Shown: positions 50,496 to 61,510 of the stretch, in pieces
Position numbering within the stretch: the stretch's first letter is position 1
Layout: every line of letters begins with the position of its first letter
Source: Phymatolithon calcareum
Taxonomy: Eukaryota; Rhodophyta; Florideophyceae; Hapalidiales
Assembly (NCBI GenBank): GCA_977006965.1
Contig: OZ345371.1
Span: forward strand, 1,674,001 to 1,738,000
Direction: 5' to 3'
Length of the DNA stretch: 64,000 bases
Notes under the pieces: generated by a model
Seen by the model: the letters and a program-made list of their open reading frames with translations, nothing else
The model's database searches: none
What the model was told of the DNA's origin: nothing
Program-made: the position numbers and the translations under genes

Positions 50496-53400
50496 AAAGG
50501 TGGTCATCTAAGAAGGAATGTACAGTTTTACTGCGGTGGCCGGTTGCGAATAATGATGTCGGTGTTGAGATACGGCAACGGGGCGAAATGTTTTATTATC
50601 TATTAAGGGTCTTCGACCGATCCTGCTTCTCGGTCGGTCCGAAACCTACTGCAAGCGAACAACGAAGAGGAATCTGCCGTATGCAGTGAATGTGTCCGAA
50701 ATTTTTGGCATTATTGGGGATATAGGGAATGACATGTGTAACAGCACATCAATCTCTGTCGCTGTGCCTTGTTGAGGACATGTCCTTGTTGTTGGGACTT
50801 GCAAAATCTTGTGGAAATTTGTCTGATCTTGAAGGAACTCGTGGATGTTCGCTGTATGTGGCACGCCTCGCAAAAACGTTGACGCTACGTCGTGAAAGGT
50901 GCGATGTTGCGATATCTTGGGACGCGTGGTTACCACTCACAGTTTGGCAGACAAAAATTTGACGATACGTGCGCACCATTGAGGCGTACGAGGTCGGATG
51001 TTGATGTTGTAACAAGTTAATCATTCGACGATTTATTCTTACGCACGGGCAAGAGGTACCAATTGTCGTGTACACGCCCTCCTTTTTCACCCCTGCAATC
51101 TCTTGAGGAAGCTGTTGCCAGCTTGGCATTGTCGACACACGGGTATAGAAGCGATTATTTTGCCCATCATCTGTCGCATAATTAGGGAGTTTTCTCTTTT
51201 TCATGTGCTCATGTCTTGAGTTTCTCCTTGCGGTTATGCGTGTCAATCACTCTGTTTTAGTTTAGAATACGTACATGTACGGGAAGTTAGAAAATGTTTT
51301 TTTTGTATAAAGAGCAATCATGCCTGCATGCAATCACACTGGTCTTGGACGATAATGCCGTGGAATGGCTTCCCGAACAATGTCAAACTGTCAAGAGTTT
51401 TGGGTGGATATGCTCTCAGGGCCAGGAAGCTATGCTCTCCACGGCTCTTCAACGCTTTCAGCAAAGGTAGAAATTCCAGGGTTATGGACAAGATGTTACG
51501 TAGACCATCATAGGAGACCTCATTTCAGAGAAGTGCAGACTGGGAAGCTATACTTGGTGGGCAATGATGTACATCCCATCCTCACTGTGTTTTAAACTAT
51601 TAGCGAACAATGTATCCGCTAAGTCCGCTTAGCGAACACACTCTACTGTAGAGGGAAGGTACAGTACAGTAGTTGACAAAGAAAGGGTAAAGCATTACTG
51701 TACTGTACAGTATACAGTATGTGTACGTATCGTCGAAAGGCAGATGTGGTGGGACAGAAAGGAGTGCACTTTTACATGCCGAGGGCAGTTGGGACAGAAA
51801 ACGAGTGTGGTCCGTCAGGTCCTTAAAATCAACCTGTTCGCCGCCGTACCTTTCAATCCATAAATTACGGTAACTGGCGCGCAGTGCTCATGCCGATGGC
51901 AAAGTACGCCCACACCTGACTTCACAATCCCCTCGTCATGAGACTGACTGACGAGGTGTCATGCGCACACACTTGCCCAAAAAAGCAAAACTGGAAGGCC
52001 CAGCCCAGCTTGGAAACACATCAAGGTGGACATTTGTAGGTGGGGATCCCATGGACCGGGCGCAACGGGCCGCGGACTTGGCAACAATGGAATTGGTCGC
52101 TCGCCCGATGTTATGCGATGTCGAATCATAATTGTGCGCTGTCTGAGACACATTCGATCGTCGGCGACATGTCGCCGATGTGCCTGGTGACAACAGGGCC
52201 CTTGTGGCAGCGCTGCATCGAATGGCAGACGACGGGCGGCCAGCGCGCGAAGGGTTCCACTACAGTACATGCGGCGATGCGGGTTAATAGCAGATGTGCG
52301 GCCGTATGTATGGTTTACAGAGCAAGTGGTGTGGAGGGTGAAGGTGTTCAGATCATCTGAGCATGGAGGTTTGGAAATGTCATGACATGAGGTGTTTCCA
52401 ATCGGGTTCGATCATTCCCATCGACTCATTGCTGGCGGTACGGAATTGGCAATCAACTTTCGTTGATGCCAGAACTGCATTGCTCTCATTCGAGAGAAAC
52501 ATGCCGCCACATGATGTGCCTGCCTGTCTACGCAATGGGGGTGGCAGGATGATAAATGTTTGCGCGGTTTCGTGCTGGCGCTACGGGATGGTAGACGTAT
52601 CTGATCAGGTTAGATGGACTTGGGTGGTTGGTTGGTTGGTCAGATTCGAAAGGTACTACACTGTACTGTACACTACTGTACTGTAGTGAAGGTGGATGCT
52701 CAGTACCTTGCTATGCGAGCAATACATACGGTTGTTCGAAACTTTCGTATCTGCCATTGCTCTATTCACATTGTTTGTGATACCGTATGTATGCAGGCAG
52801 TTAAAGGATGGTCAAGAAGTTTGCGCAGCAGTTTACAGCAGCTGGTTTATAAGTCAGCTATGGCAACAAGGTTGCTCAACTGCACCTTCCTAACCTGGTG
52901 CTGATTGACCGCCCCTTGCGCATTTTCCAAATTTACAGCACGGCCGGAGGGCACGCGATTTTGGTATGGGCGACTTACGGACGTACACGTCCATGAACAA
53001 CTGAAGAGAAGAGAGCAGCCCCATTCCGGTGCAGCAGTTCTGCGAAATGCTGGCACAGTGCTGCTGCATCGATGATGCAGAGGATCATCTCTAACTTTGG
53101 ATCCTTGATTTTTGCTCACCCTCAACACGTATGACCGCGATTGAAGGTACAGTATGTATATTAAATTCAAAATTTAGGCCTTTTTGGACCACGAAGTGGG
53201 ACACACCATGAATAGATCAGGGGGCTCATGGTGTAAGCAACACATGTCGATTGATTTCAAACTCTTTCGGTTGGCCAGCTCATGTCAGCCACGTGTGCAA
53301 TATCCAATGAAACAGCTTTTCCTGCCTGTTTGACTGAGCCTTCGACGCCTGAATCATAACGTATCCAATCCACAAAAATTTGGCTCTGTTTCCGAACCAA

Positions 53401-53523
53401 AACTTCTGTGAACAGCTGTTCGTGAAATCTGCATCGAAGCCAGAGGCTACTTCTCCGCGCGCCGCGCCATCGCGCTCCAATCCTGTCCGCTCTGCGTGCG
53501 TCGGGTAGTTCCCGCGCTGCGAC
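50496..53523. other. Long intergenic region, no gene identified
   Basis: A 165-codon minus frame (50749-51246) and a plus frame at 51365-51595 are open but show no family signal. Palindromic GTACAGTA-type clusters occur at 51655-51725 and 52650-52690. No transposon is recognised, in contrast to other gaps of this size. Confidence 0.45.
51655..51725. repeat. TACTGTACAGTA-type palindromic cluster
   Basis: Overlapping units of gtacagta and tactgtac form self-complementary stretches (for example tactgtactgtacagtatac). A similar cluster is at 52650-52690 and single units lie near 53148 and 44733. Confidence 0.7.
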
Positions 53524-54939
53524 ATGTTTACCGCTCGACCAGTGCTCCCTGTACAATTGAAAAAGGACACTGCACCGGTTTCTGTCAAGCCATTTCCCTG
53601 GTTCCCGAAGTCTTTGCGCCGCGCCCTTACCGGCTTGCATGCACGATTACGTCCTCGCCAAGCAAGTCGTCAGGGTTTTGTTCGTGTTTCCTTCATCTTG
53701 CTCTGTATCGTGGCCGGAACGCTTGTCTCTGTCTCATTGCTTTTGGATACGTTATCCCGCTCCGCCGACGACCGAATTCTCGTCAAGGCAAGAGCCGCCC
53801 GTGTCGCTCCACTTTCCCCTGTCGAGTTCTCCACATTGCTGCATCATCTACGAGATGAAAATGCATCGAAAGACCGTTTCTCTGACCCAGCCTTAATATC
53901 CGCCGCCCGTCGTCATTGGACTTTCCCACCAGCAGACCTCCCGAAACTCGCATGGGATGCAATTGCGGACGATGTCGCCATCGCCGTCAAAACAGGCCAC
54001 GAGGTCGCGTCACGGCGTCTTCGCGTCCTGCGCGAAACGGGCTGGCTGAGCAATGGCCGCCGAATTCCTAACCTTCTCGTAGTTTCTGACGACGATAACC
54101 CGGCAGAAGGCGTTATTGGTCTCAAGCGATATGCCCTTGACCTTATCGCTGGTCGTCTTCCGAATACAACTCAACTGAGCGGTCCGCTCCCACAGCATTG
54201 GTTCGACCGTAAGGGCTGGCTCGGTGATAAGGACAAAAATCTCCCTGCCCTTCACATGTTGCGCTCCGTGTTTCCAAACAAAAAGTGGTATCTTCTGCTC
54301 GATGACGACACCTACATTTTCCTCGATAACTTTGCCCGCTATGCAACGCGACCAGAACTCAATGAACGACCTGTGTATACAGGCAAAGTTTTCTACATAT
54401 CCAATTGCGGCGGCTTCGGTCGAAGCGGCGCTCCGAAGAATAACCCGTTCGGGCAACGCGGTCTCTTCGCGCACGGAGGTAGCGGAATATTTGCTAATGC
54501 GCATGCTATGAATTTGGTGTACCCGCTGGTCCCGCGCTGCATATCCGAGTTCAGCGGATGTTGGGCTGGTGACATGCAAGTCGGTCTATGCATGCACAAA
54601 GCTGGTTTACAGGTCAATAACTTTCACAACGGTCACTCCCATGAGTACCAGTTCACTCCATTCTGGCCGAGCAGGGCTATGGCGGACAGCCGCTATACCC
54701 GGCGTCTACGAAGCGCGTTGCAACCGATCACATTTCACAAAATTCCGGCGCGAGAGCTAGAGCTCATGAGCGCGTTTGAGAAACAATGCATTCGAAGGGG
54801 CGAACCTGTGGCTTACTCCCCTCTTCGAGAACATCTAATGGAGAATGGCATTCAGCCAACGTTTGGGAAACATAAGACAAGATGGGATACCGACGTGTTT
54901 ATGCCTAACGAAGCGGGCAATGGCGACCAGCCTCAATAA
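53524..54939 (+). CDS. Fringe-like glycosyltransferase (GT31 type), type II membrane protein
   Basis: It is 471 codons, intronless. It has a short basic cytosolic N-terminus, one membrane anchor at about residues 52-74 (FVRVSFILLCIVAGTLVSVS onward) and a luminal catalytic domain, the usual Golgi layout. Catalytic features: YLLLDDDTYIF with the metal-binding DDD at about 260-262, VYTGKVFYISNCGGFG, the acceptor/donor loop FAHGGSGIFANA (about 315-326) and CWAGDMQVGLC with the Gly-Asp-x-x-x-Gly segment (about 346-355). These match the Fringe / core-1 beta-1,3-galactosyltransferase group, which transfers a sugar from a UDP donor to glycoproteins or glycolipids. The substrate cannot be told. Undamaged. 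Confidence 0.88.
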   Translation: MFTARPVLPVQLKKDTAPVSVKPFPWFPKSLRRALTGLHARLRPRQASRQGFVRVSFILLCIVAGTLVSVSLLLDTLSRSADDRILVKARAARVAPLSPVEFSTLLHHLRDENASKDRFSDPALISAARRHWTFPPADLPKLAWDAIADDVAIAVKTGHEVASRRLRVLRETGWLSNGRRIPNLLVVSDDDNPAEGVIGLKRYALDLIAGRLPNTTQLSGPLPQHWFDRKGWLGDKDKNLPALHMLRSVFPNKKWYLLLDDDTYIFLDNFARYATRPELNERPVYTGKVFYISNCGGFGRSGAPKNNPFGQRGLFAHGGSGIFANAHAMNLVYPLVPRCISEFSGCWAGDMQVGLCMHKAGLQVNNFHNGHSHEYQFTPFWPSRAMADSRYTRRLRSALQPITFHKIPARELELMSAFEKQCIRRGEPVAYSPLREHLMENGIQPTFGKHKTRWDTDVFMPNEAGNGDQPQ

Positions 54940-56182
54940 CGGGCTTTGTTCGTGGCACAGCGTCCCTGTTGATGCAGAGCTGGGGACTTGTTTGTAACGT
55001 GCCCTTCACGGGTTTATGTATTTGCCGCTCCTCGCTCAGCCTGTTGCTAACCCCTGTCCTAACTTCCGCTTTGATGACGTCATGTCTCGCAACGCTTAAT
55101 TGATTTATTTGCTACCGTATATCGTTTATTATCTTCCCTGCGTCTTCGGCAATTTTCGTAGTGTCTAGTGCACCGGAAATTCTCAACGGAGTTGTGTTTT
55201 TTCTCAATTGAGGATGACATCTTTATTGAGATCCATATAAAGATTTCACTCATCTGCAGTGACGGTGAATGCGTCCATATAAAGCGATCCTTTTCGGACT
55301 CTTGTGAAACTCTTTCTATGCCCAGGTCCTGGACAAAAATGCAGGAGCGCTCCGGAGACTTTTGTTAGGTAATCAAATTTGTACATTTTTTGGATTATTA
55401 CGCTTCGCAGTTCTTTTGCATCCATTTGGCTGAAGATACCCTACATTGGTCTTCCTCCTCTAAATAGAAGGCACCTGTTTAATTGAGAACCTCTTTCACT
55501 GCAGGAAAGCGCGGTACCATGTCGTAGCGACATCAATACAAACGTTTCTTAAGAATAGAGTGCCTTTCTTGGATCTGATTGTCACGGGATGTCGCAAAAC
55601 ACCCAACCTTGGGTTCCTTGGTGCATTTAGCGCCTCACGGCGTTTTAGAGCGAGATAGATGAAATTAAGCGCAGCGCGAGGCAAAAGCAAAGATTAGAGG
55701 TGAGTTTACCGCGCAGCTTGTTTTTTTCCGGCCGTGCTGCCTTTATTTCGGTATATATAGGGAAACAATTGAAAGGCAAAGTAAATGGTGATTGTCGCAG
55801 AAGAGAGGTTGCCGAACCAGCGAGGGGTATAGCACCCGACGGGTAGTCATGGCGCAGACGACCGTCAGGCTCTACGGGGGCCAGCAAGCACAGCTTGCAT
55901 CGGCGTCCATTCGGTTGCCTTGTGGGGATAGCGAATTGTCCTCGCAAAGGACTTCCTTGTGTTAGCAAAGTGCGACAGCGGAAGGTATCCGCTTTTGTGT
56001 TCATAGGGGAGCACCGGCCACGGCTGATACAGTGTAGGTACGGTGCTCGAGTGAGCGTCCACTTCAAGGTCGCACAGGGGAACTGATAGGCAAGGTTTTG
56101 ATACTCTTCAGGAAACCGGCTTTATATCTCATACAAGACCGTTGTCCGGCTTTAGCTACGTGAGAGCAGTGTGGGTGTTCAT
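54940..56182. other. No gene identified
   Basis: The first part is presumably 3' flank of the glycosyltransferase gene. A 140-codon minus frame (55645-56067) and overlapping plus frames show no known domain. Confidence 0.4.
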
Positions 56183-56490
56183 CGCATTATTCATTCATTT
56201 TGCGTATTCCCCTTGTGGGGCTAGCAACACTTTTAGGGCCTAAGCTTCTTCCATTCTAATCTATTTGCTGCGAGTTGGACTGCTGCTTGCGCGTCGAGGT
56301 CCGGGACGTCGCCAAAGATTGACTCTGGGGATGGTCGGACGCAGTGAAGTAGCAATTGACGAACCAAGCGACTGCCGTCCATCCTAAGGATGTGTCCGAG
56401 CCAACTCCATCGTCTGTCTCTGGCGCACAATACCACATCGATAGTGGGGTCCCAAGACTCTGTGCATATTATGCACACACACCCCTACAC
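56183..56490 (-). mobile_element. LINE family 2, ORF2 C-terminal fragment
   Basis: Minus-strand frame 56478-56233 reads DRRWSWLGHILRMDGSRLVR, the very characteristic C-terminal block (R-W-x-W-L-G-H-x-L-R-M) of many LINE endonuclease/RT proteins, followed by a tail to the stop. The 3' end (56230-56183) carries GGGGAATA and an ATGA-type microsatellite tail and matches 38950-39000. It is a family unlike the one at 30051. Confidence 0.8.
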
Positions 56491-56839
56491 ATGTTTTGGG
56501 TATCAATGAAGTCCCACCATTACGTCCGGAGTAACACACTGATTAGTACTCACCAAATCTCGATCCCAAAACCCTATTTAATCCGTGCCGAATGATCTAG
56601 TCAGAGCATTTCAAACGGGCGATTTCTCGCGGATGATGGTCGCTGCAATAGGTGGCGCTAGATGATCTTCGTTCCAACTTGCCTTCTGATGAGAATAGTC
56701 GGAGTGCTCTTCTATACTATTTCTGGTGAACCTAGTGTCCTGCGTGCACAGACTGTACTTCGCAACAGGGGCTCTGCTGGCAGCGAATGGGGTGACCTTG
56801 GTGCGAGTATTGCGTCATAAAGCCTGCCTCGCTATAGGG

Positions 56840-57140
56840 AACCGTCGTTCGACCTGAGCCATGTTCAGAAGTCTATATAGAATGGAGGTACAAAGGCAAT
56901 TGTTGTTTCAGGTTTCTCGAGGGCACGCGTGCCGCAACGATTATGAGGGCATATTCGGGACGAGTGCCAATGAATGTTCGTGCTTTTCGATGACGAGCAT
57001 GCATTCAACGGTCACTGTCAAAGCATCCCAGAAAACTCCCGGCCCGCCTCGTTCATTTTCACGAACAAGCTCACGTCCGGATTCGCAGCCCCCTTCAAAT
57101 CGCCTGCAGGCAACAACCCGAGTGTGTTATCACCTTTGGC
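56840..57140 (+). pseudogene. Degenerate copy of the 37598 gene
   Basis: Nucleotide similarity to 37990-38300 is clear in short blocks, for example ccatgttNAgaa, tttcaggtttctcgagggcacg against tatcaggtctcactaggacacg, ggcatattcgggacgagtgcc against gggcatgttcgggaggagtgcc, and cgcctgcaggcaacaac against cgcctgcagggaacaat. Frame shifts abound and no long reading remains. It shows that the unknown gene is repeated in the genome. Confidence 0.8.
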
Positions 57141-57159
57141 AGGGGAGGCACTAATTCGA

Positions 57160-57235
57160 TTGCAATCTGTATTAATTGCAATTAAATAAAATTATGAGTT
57201 AATTGCAGTGGTATTAATTAATTGCAATCACTGGA
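57160..57235. repeat. TTAATTGCAAT-type AT-rich motif cluster
   Basis: At least five copies of taattgca or its complement occur in about 75 bases, in both orientations. It could be a transposon end or recombination relic. Confidence 0.5.
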
Positions 57236-57338
57236 CATGTGAAAAATTTCTCCAATAGATTAGGGCTTCTACTCTGAACTAGTGTCTATTGTACCGGAAT
57301 ATTCCCTCAATTGAGGGAAATCTTTTTTCAAGACATTT

Positions 57339-58330
57339 TTATAAAATTTTATTCCTATTTGGACTCTTCGAAGACGTCATTCTCATGAAAACTTTCAGCA
57401 TGCCTTGCGAAGCAATCTTTACCCATGATTGAGCCCCAGATATAAATCTGAGCCCGTCAAGTAGATTACAAGCGGAACAAACCATAGTAGTCTTCTTAGT
57501 CTTACATTCTCTGCAATTATTCTGCAATGTATAAGACGTAAGAAGTCCATTTGCAGTCTTCCGTCTGCGCTTAGTAGGTGTCAGACGAGTGCCTACACCG
57601 CTACCGGAAGCGAAAGACCTCTTCGGAGTCGAGCGACGTCGGGTGCCATATGCATCATACTTATTTTCGACCAATTCCATCGCCAACTGCTCGTAAAAGG
57701 TGCGCTGGCTCATGCATTGTATTCACTCCGGATGAGCTCCAGAGTAAAGCAACCAGCTATAGACGGTGCAAATCGTCAAAAGAGAGGTATTAACTCGAAA
57801 CGACCAATGTTGAGTTCGGACTTTTTTCTCCAGGTTCCAGTCTTCTTGGCGACAGCGGTTGTGCTGGTCGAATCGTGCACATGCGGAGTAGTAAATTTCA
57901 CAAACCTGGGTCTGAGAAACGGAGATTTCGACGCGAGCTGGGCTGTCGTCCAGTTGGCGCGAGCGGATGCACTGGTAGGGGCTACATTCCAAAGCAGTTG
58001 ATGCCGTTGAAATAAAATCTCGCCACACAAGTGCCATCATGGAAGGAGATCCGTTCGCGTCCTTCCTCACCATAGAAACACATTGTCCTCGACGTCTTGG
58101 GTCACTGCATCCGGAGAACGCGTGGGAGTTACGATTTCTTCAATCTCTTGAGATGCTTGGTCCCAAGATCCTTGTAAGGCATATTTCAAAGACCCCGAGA
58201 GCGGCCTTTCGGAGTGATTAGAATCGTGGAAGCATTAGAATTCCCGACAAGGTCTTCAGAGCGGAGAGTTTTCCTCGGCGATCCACTGTAAGCCACCTCT
58301 GTCTCCTTTGGAACCGCACCATCTTGCCGG
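57339..58330 (-). pseudogene. PiggyBac-like transposase relic, C-terminal half
   Basis: The minus frame 58073-57723 has FISTASTAL, QVCEIYYSACARFDQHNR, CRQEDWNLEKK and RVNTSLLTICTVYSWLLYSG. These fit the conserved 'M/Y-x-x-x-D-x-x-N/D-x-x-R ... T-x-x-W ... S-W-x-x-Y' part of DDE_Tnp_1_7 transposases. One TGA and three codons later the same phase continues as TFYEQLAMELVENKYDAYGT, RRRSTPKR and a C-terminal zinc-binding end with CRECKTKKTTMVCSAC (57713-57339). Upstream sequence (58330-58074) is frame-broken, and the catalytic Asp residues are not identifiable. It is dead. Confidence 0.7.
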
Positions 58331-58454
58331 CCCATACCTCGACATTGCGAGGTATGACAATGATCCCAGGAGCGTTTCTCGTCGATGAAAATGGAACGGC
58401 CCCGCGCAGGGTCGTCCCATAGTACTTTTGGTTCTTGACGCGAGCGCGAAGCTA

Positions 58455-59010
58455 AAGGTTTGATCATACGCACCCTATTCAGATGCAGAGACAGTTGGCA
58501 GAACATTCCCGAATCACATTGGTTCTAATATTCGGGTAGGAAGCTTGCTCCTGTAGGGTATGAATTTCAACAAGGAGTAAGCTTCATACTGTTCAGTTGT
58601 GTAATTGAAAGCCTCTTTTCTCTCGATACATGAAATAGGGATAGATCTCGATTCGGAAGTAGCGACACTTAGCAGAACATACCCGAATCTCATTGGTCCT
58701 AATATTCGTTTAAGAAGCTTGCTCCTGCAGTGCGTGACTAGTAAAGTTCATACTGCTTGATCGTGTCCAAGAAAGATTCATTTATCACCACGCACATCGA
58801 ATAGGAATAGATTGTGTGAACAATATGATCATGCACTCTATTCAGATGTTGAGACACTTGGCGGAAAAAACCAGAATATCATTGGACATCATATTAAGGC
58901 AGTAAGCTTGCTCTTTCAGGGGCTGAATTTAAATCCTAAGCGAATTTCATACTCCTCAATTGTGCACTCGAAAGCATCATTAATTTAAACATACACATTC
59001 GACTCAATAC
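58455..59010. repeat. Three tandem units of about 175-190 bp
   Basis: Each unit contains tctattcagatg...gagacNcttggc, then gcagaacattcccgaatca, attggtcctaatattcg and aagcttgctcctg. Anchors lie at 58498, 58672 and 58861. The third unit is the most diverged. No coding capacity. Confidence 0.8.
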
Positions 59011-59180
59011 TCCATCGAAGTATGAACTAATGAGCTGGTGGTGTCTGATTTATTCCGGAAGTGAGACCTTCCCGGTATGTCTTCCTCTCACTAAGCTCAC
59101 GTCATCGTCCTCGATAGGAAGGCACATCTAGTACAAGTTTTCTTCGTCTAAAGGCTGGAGAAAGAGTACTGATTCATTAA

Positions 59181-60376
59181 TTGGTTTTTGGTCTCTTTCG
59201 TCGAAGCGATCAATTCGGCGTAATGGGAAGATGTTTTTCGAAGAAGATTTTCCACAGAGAGACGCAGCTATATCTTTACCCAGATTTGAACCGTGATATT
59301 GAGATTGGCAGCGAGCTTATTGCAGTAACGAGATCGACGATTGAGGACATTGTGGACAAGAAGGAGGTCGTATGGAACAAGAAAATCTTTTGCCAGCGAT
59401 TCAAGGCGCCAAGCAATCTTTGCATGCGCTCAAAGTGTATCTGCATTGTCCTCTGGTCAAGATTGCTATTATTTGTGCTGCTCGACGTGGAGTATCGCTG
59501 AGCATTAGGTTTATCACTGCGAAGGGAGAGAATCGCTCTAGTCCAGCACATCCGGGTGGCCAGTTTTTAAACTTCATATCTCCACGATTTGACAAGGATG
59601 ACAGGGATTTTGTGCAGCTGATGTTCATCCACTTCTCCGTCTTCGGATGTTTCATCACGGGCTTTGCCGCAAACAAAGATTTCAATATGACGCTTCAGCC
59701 TCTCCATGCGAATTCTAAGCACGGAGACAATCAAAGATATAATGCATTTCGACATGGAGAAGACGTAACATTCTTGAAGTGGAAAGACTACGTGCTTTGT
59801 GGAATCTTCTCTGCGATTTTCTTCATGCAAGATGTAGGTCAACTGCATTCGAGAAGAAGGTCACGTCTCGCGCAGGTGATCCGAAAGCTACACGAGCGAT
59901 CATGGAAGAAAAAGAAACTGCGCTCACATGAACGTGAATAGTGTTTCTTCTTCGCAAATTGATGAAGAATGATGCCCCCACGCTTCTCGGTAAAAATGTT
60001 ATGGGTTTTGGCATACAAGTGCCATAGAGCGCTGCATAGAAACATCAAAGATATTTCAGTACTCCTAGTTCATGGGAGACTAAAGTTCGTGGTATATCCT
60101 ACTCCAGTTTGGGAAATCCAGGGTACAGTTTTCAAGAGGAAGAACCTGGCACGTTGAGGAGCAGGTATGGGCTTTGCTCGAGGATTTTTACTCTGGAATT
60201 CGTGATGCTCTCAGTGATGATTGTAAAAACGGACGGAATGACTCTGGGTGCGGAGATATTCTACAGCATGGATAAGATTTCGAGAAGGGCTGATTCGTCG
60301 CTCTCAGCCTGTGACAAGAATTCTATACTTGTGCTAAAATTCATACCGATCACAACTGCGAACGCAGACCAGGTCT
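59181..60376 (+). pseudogene. Eroded frames upstream of helicase relic
   Basis: Plus frames 59181-59501, 59372-59941 and 60109-60486 are open in different phases. Content such as GQFLNFISPRFDKDDRDFVQ and HGEDVTFLKWKDYVLC looks like former coding sequence. The position directly before the helicase motifs suggests the N-terminal part of the same gene; this is inference. Confidence 0.4.
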
Positions 60377-61510
60377 ATGCTTCACAGCTCTCTGTCGCAA
60401 GAAAAGTCGTTCAGCTGCTACATTTCTCCTCTCAAGCTTTTCAGACGACACATCAAGGCTCAAAGAGGACTAAAAGCTCAGTTTAAAGACGTTCTGCCGG
60501 CAGAGAAGTCAAGCCTTTTTCTGGGATCGTTGCCGTTCAAGGTCTTTCAAGAACTGGAAAGTCATCAACAATTGAAGCAATACTGTGCTACTTATTGCGC
60601 CGAAAGTCCGTGGACACTCGAGATATAATTGTCGCCAATGCGTCTTTCAATGCGGCCGTGGACTTTGTTCTCAATTGCATTCATCAAACGTCCATAAAGG
60701 AACGCCAAAAAGCGCTTTGAGTCGTCCGAATCGGAGCAAATTCAACTTTGGGTGCATCCACTGACTTGGCACTGGATACTTGTGCGAGCCAGCCGGATGT
60801 CACACAGCTTGGAGGAATCCCATCTCTTTCGACGAGGAAGATGATATAATATTTGGCACAAATGCAAGCATGGGCTCTCCAGAGCTATTGCGTATATTTG
60901 GTACGGAAATCTGTTCCAGGGCATGTAGTTCTTGCCATGCTCGTTGGAGGTCCAAATCAGCTTTCGGCATTTGTAAAAACAAAGCATCCAAATTCAAAGC
61001 AAATACTGGAGCATTCATTTCTTGAAGAAGTGCTTCAGCATCAAAGCGCTCTCCTTAAGACTATATTCTTAAACGCCCAGTACGGCATGAATCCCAAACT
61101 TTCAGATACTGTATCTCAATGTTTCTATAACGGACGTCTTTCAGATGCTGAAGATATGTACACGAATGGTGTATCATCTGCTGCGCCGTACAATGAGAAT
61201 TCGGGAGGAAAGTAAGGGCCGTTTGCTTTCTACAATATTCAGAGTTTATAAAACGCACTTAAAATCTCTGGACAAAGAAATGACTCTAAAAATAGAAACA
61301 AAACCGAAGACGAGTTCATAGTCGGCTTGATGGAGTCCTTGGTTTCCCAGTATCATTCATACAACTTTCAAGACTGCATATATGTTATTTCGGCTTCCCG
61401 AGAGCAGGATTCTACGTTAAGAAGCTGCCTTACAATGGCAAGGATTCCGGAAGATATAAAGCGCTTGACAGACGAGTCCACTATTGACACTATCGAGTAC
61501 TTCTTCTGAA
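60377..61510 (+). pseudogene. Superfamily 1 helicase relic (UPF1/Sen1-like)
   Basis: Walker A is read at about 60530-60580 as AVQGLSRTGKSSTIEAI (family form GPPGTGKS/T), followed by DIIVANASFNAAVDFVL, the usual N-x-A-V-D strand. At about 60930-60985 LVGGPNQLSAFV matches motif III, VGDPxQL, with the Asp lost. IFLNAQYGMNPKLSDTVS and FYNGRLSDAEDM (61065-61160) match motif IV, QYRMxPxLS...FYxGxLxD. STIDTIEYF near 61480 matches the T-V-D-x-x-Q-G segment. At least three phase changes and stops intervene. Such helicases act on RNA or DNA-RNA hybrids; the specific member cannot be told. Confidence 0.75.

Noticed and set aside
50749-51246. 165-codon minus-strand frame
   Set aside because: Low-complexity Arg/Ser/Thr composition, no family signal, no clear conservation evidence; kept only as a remark in the intergenic entry.
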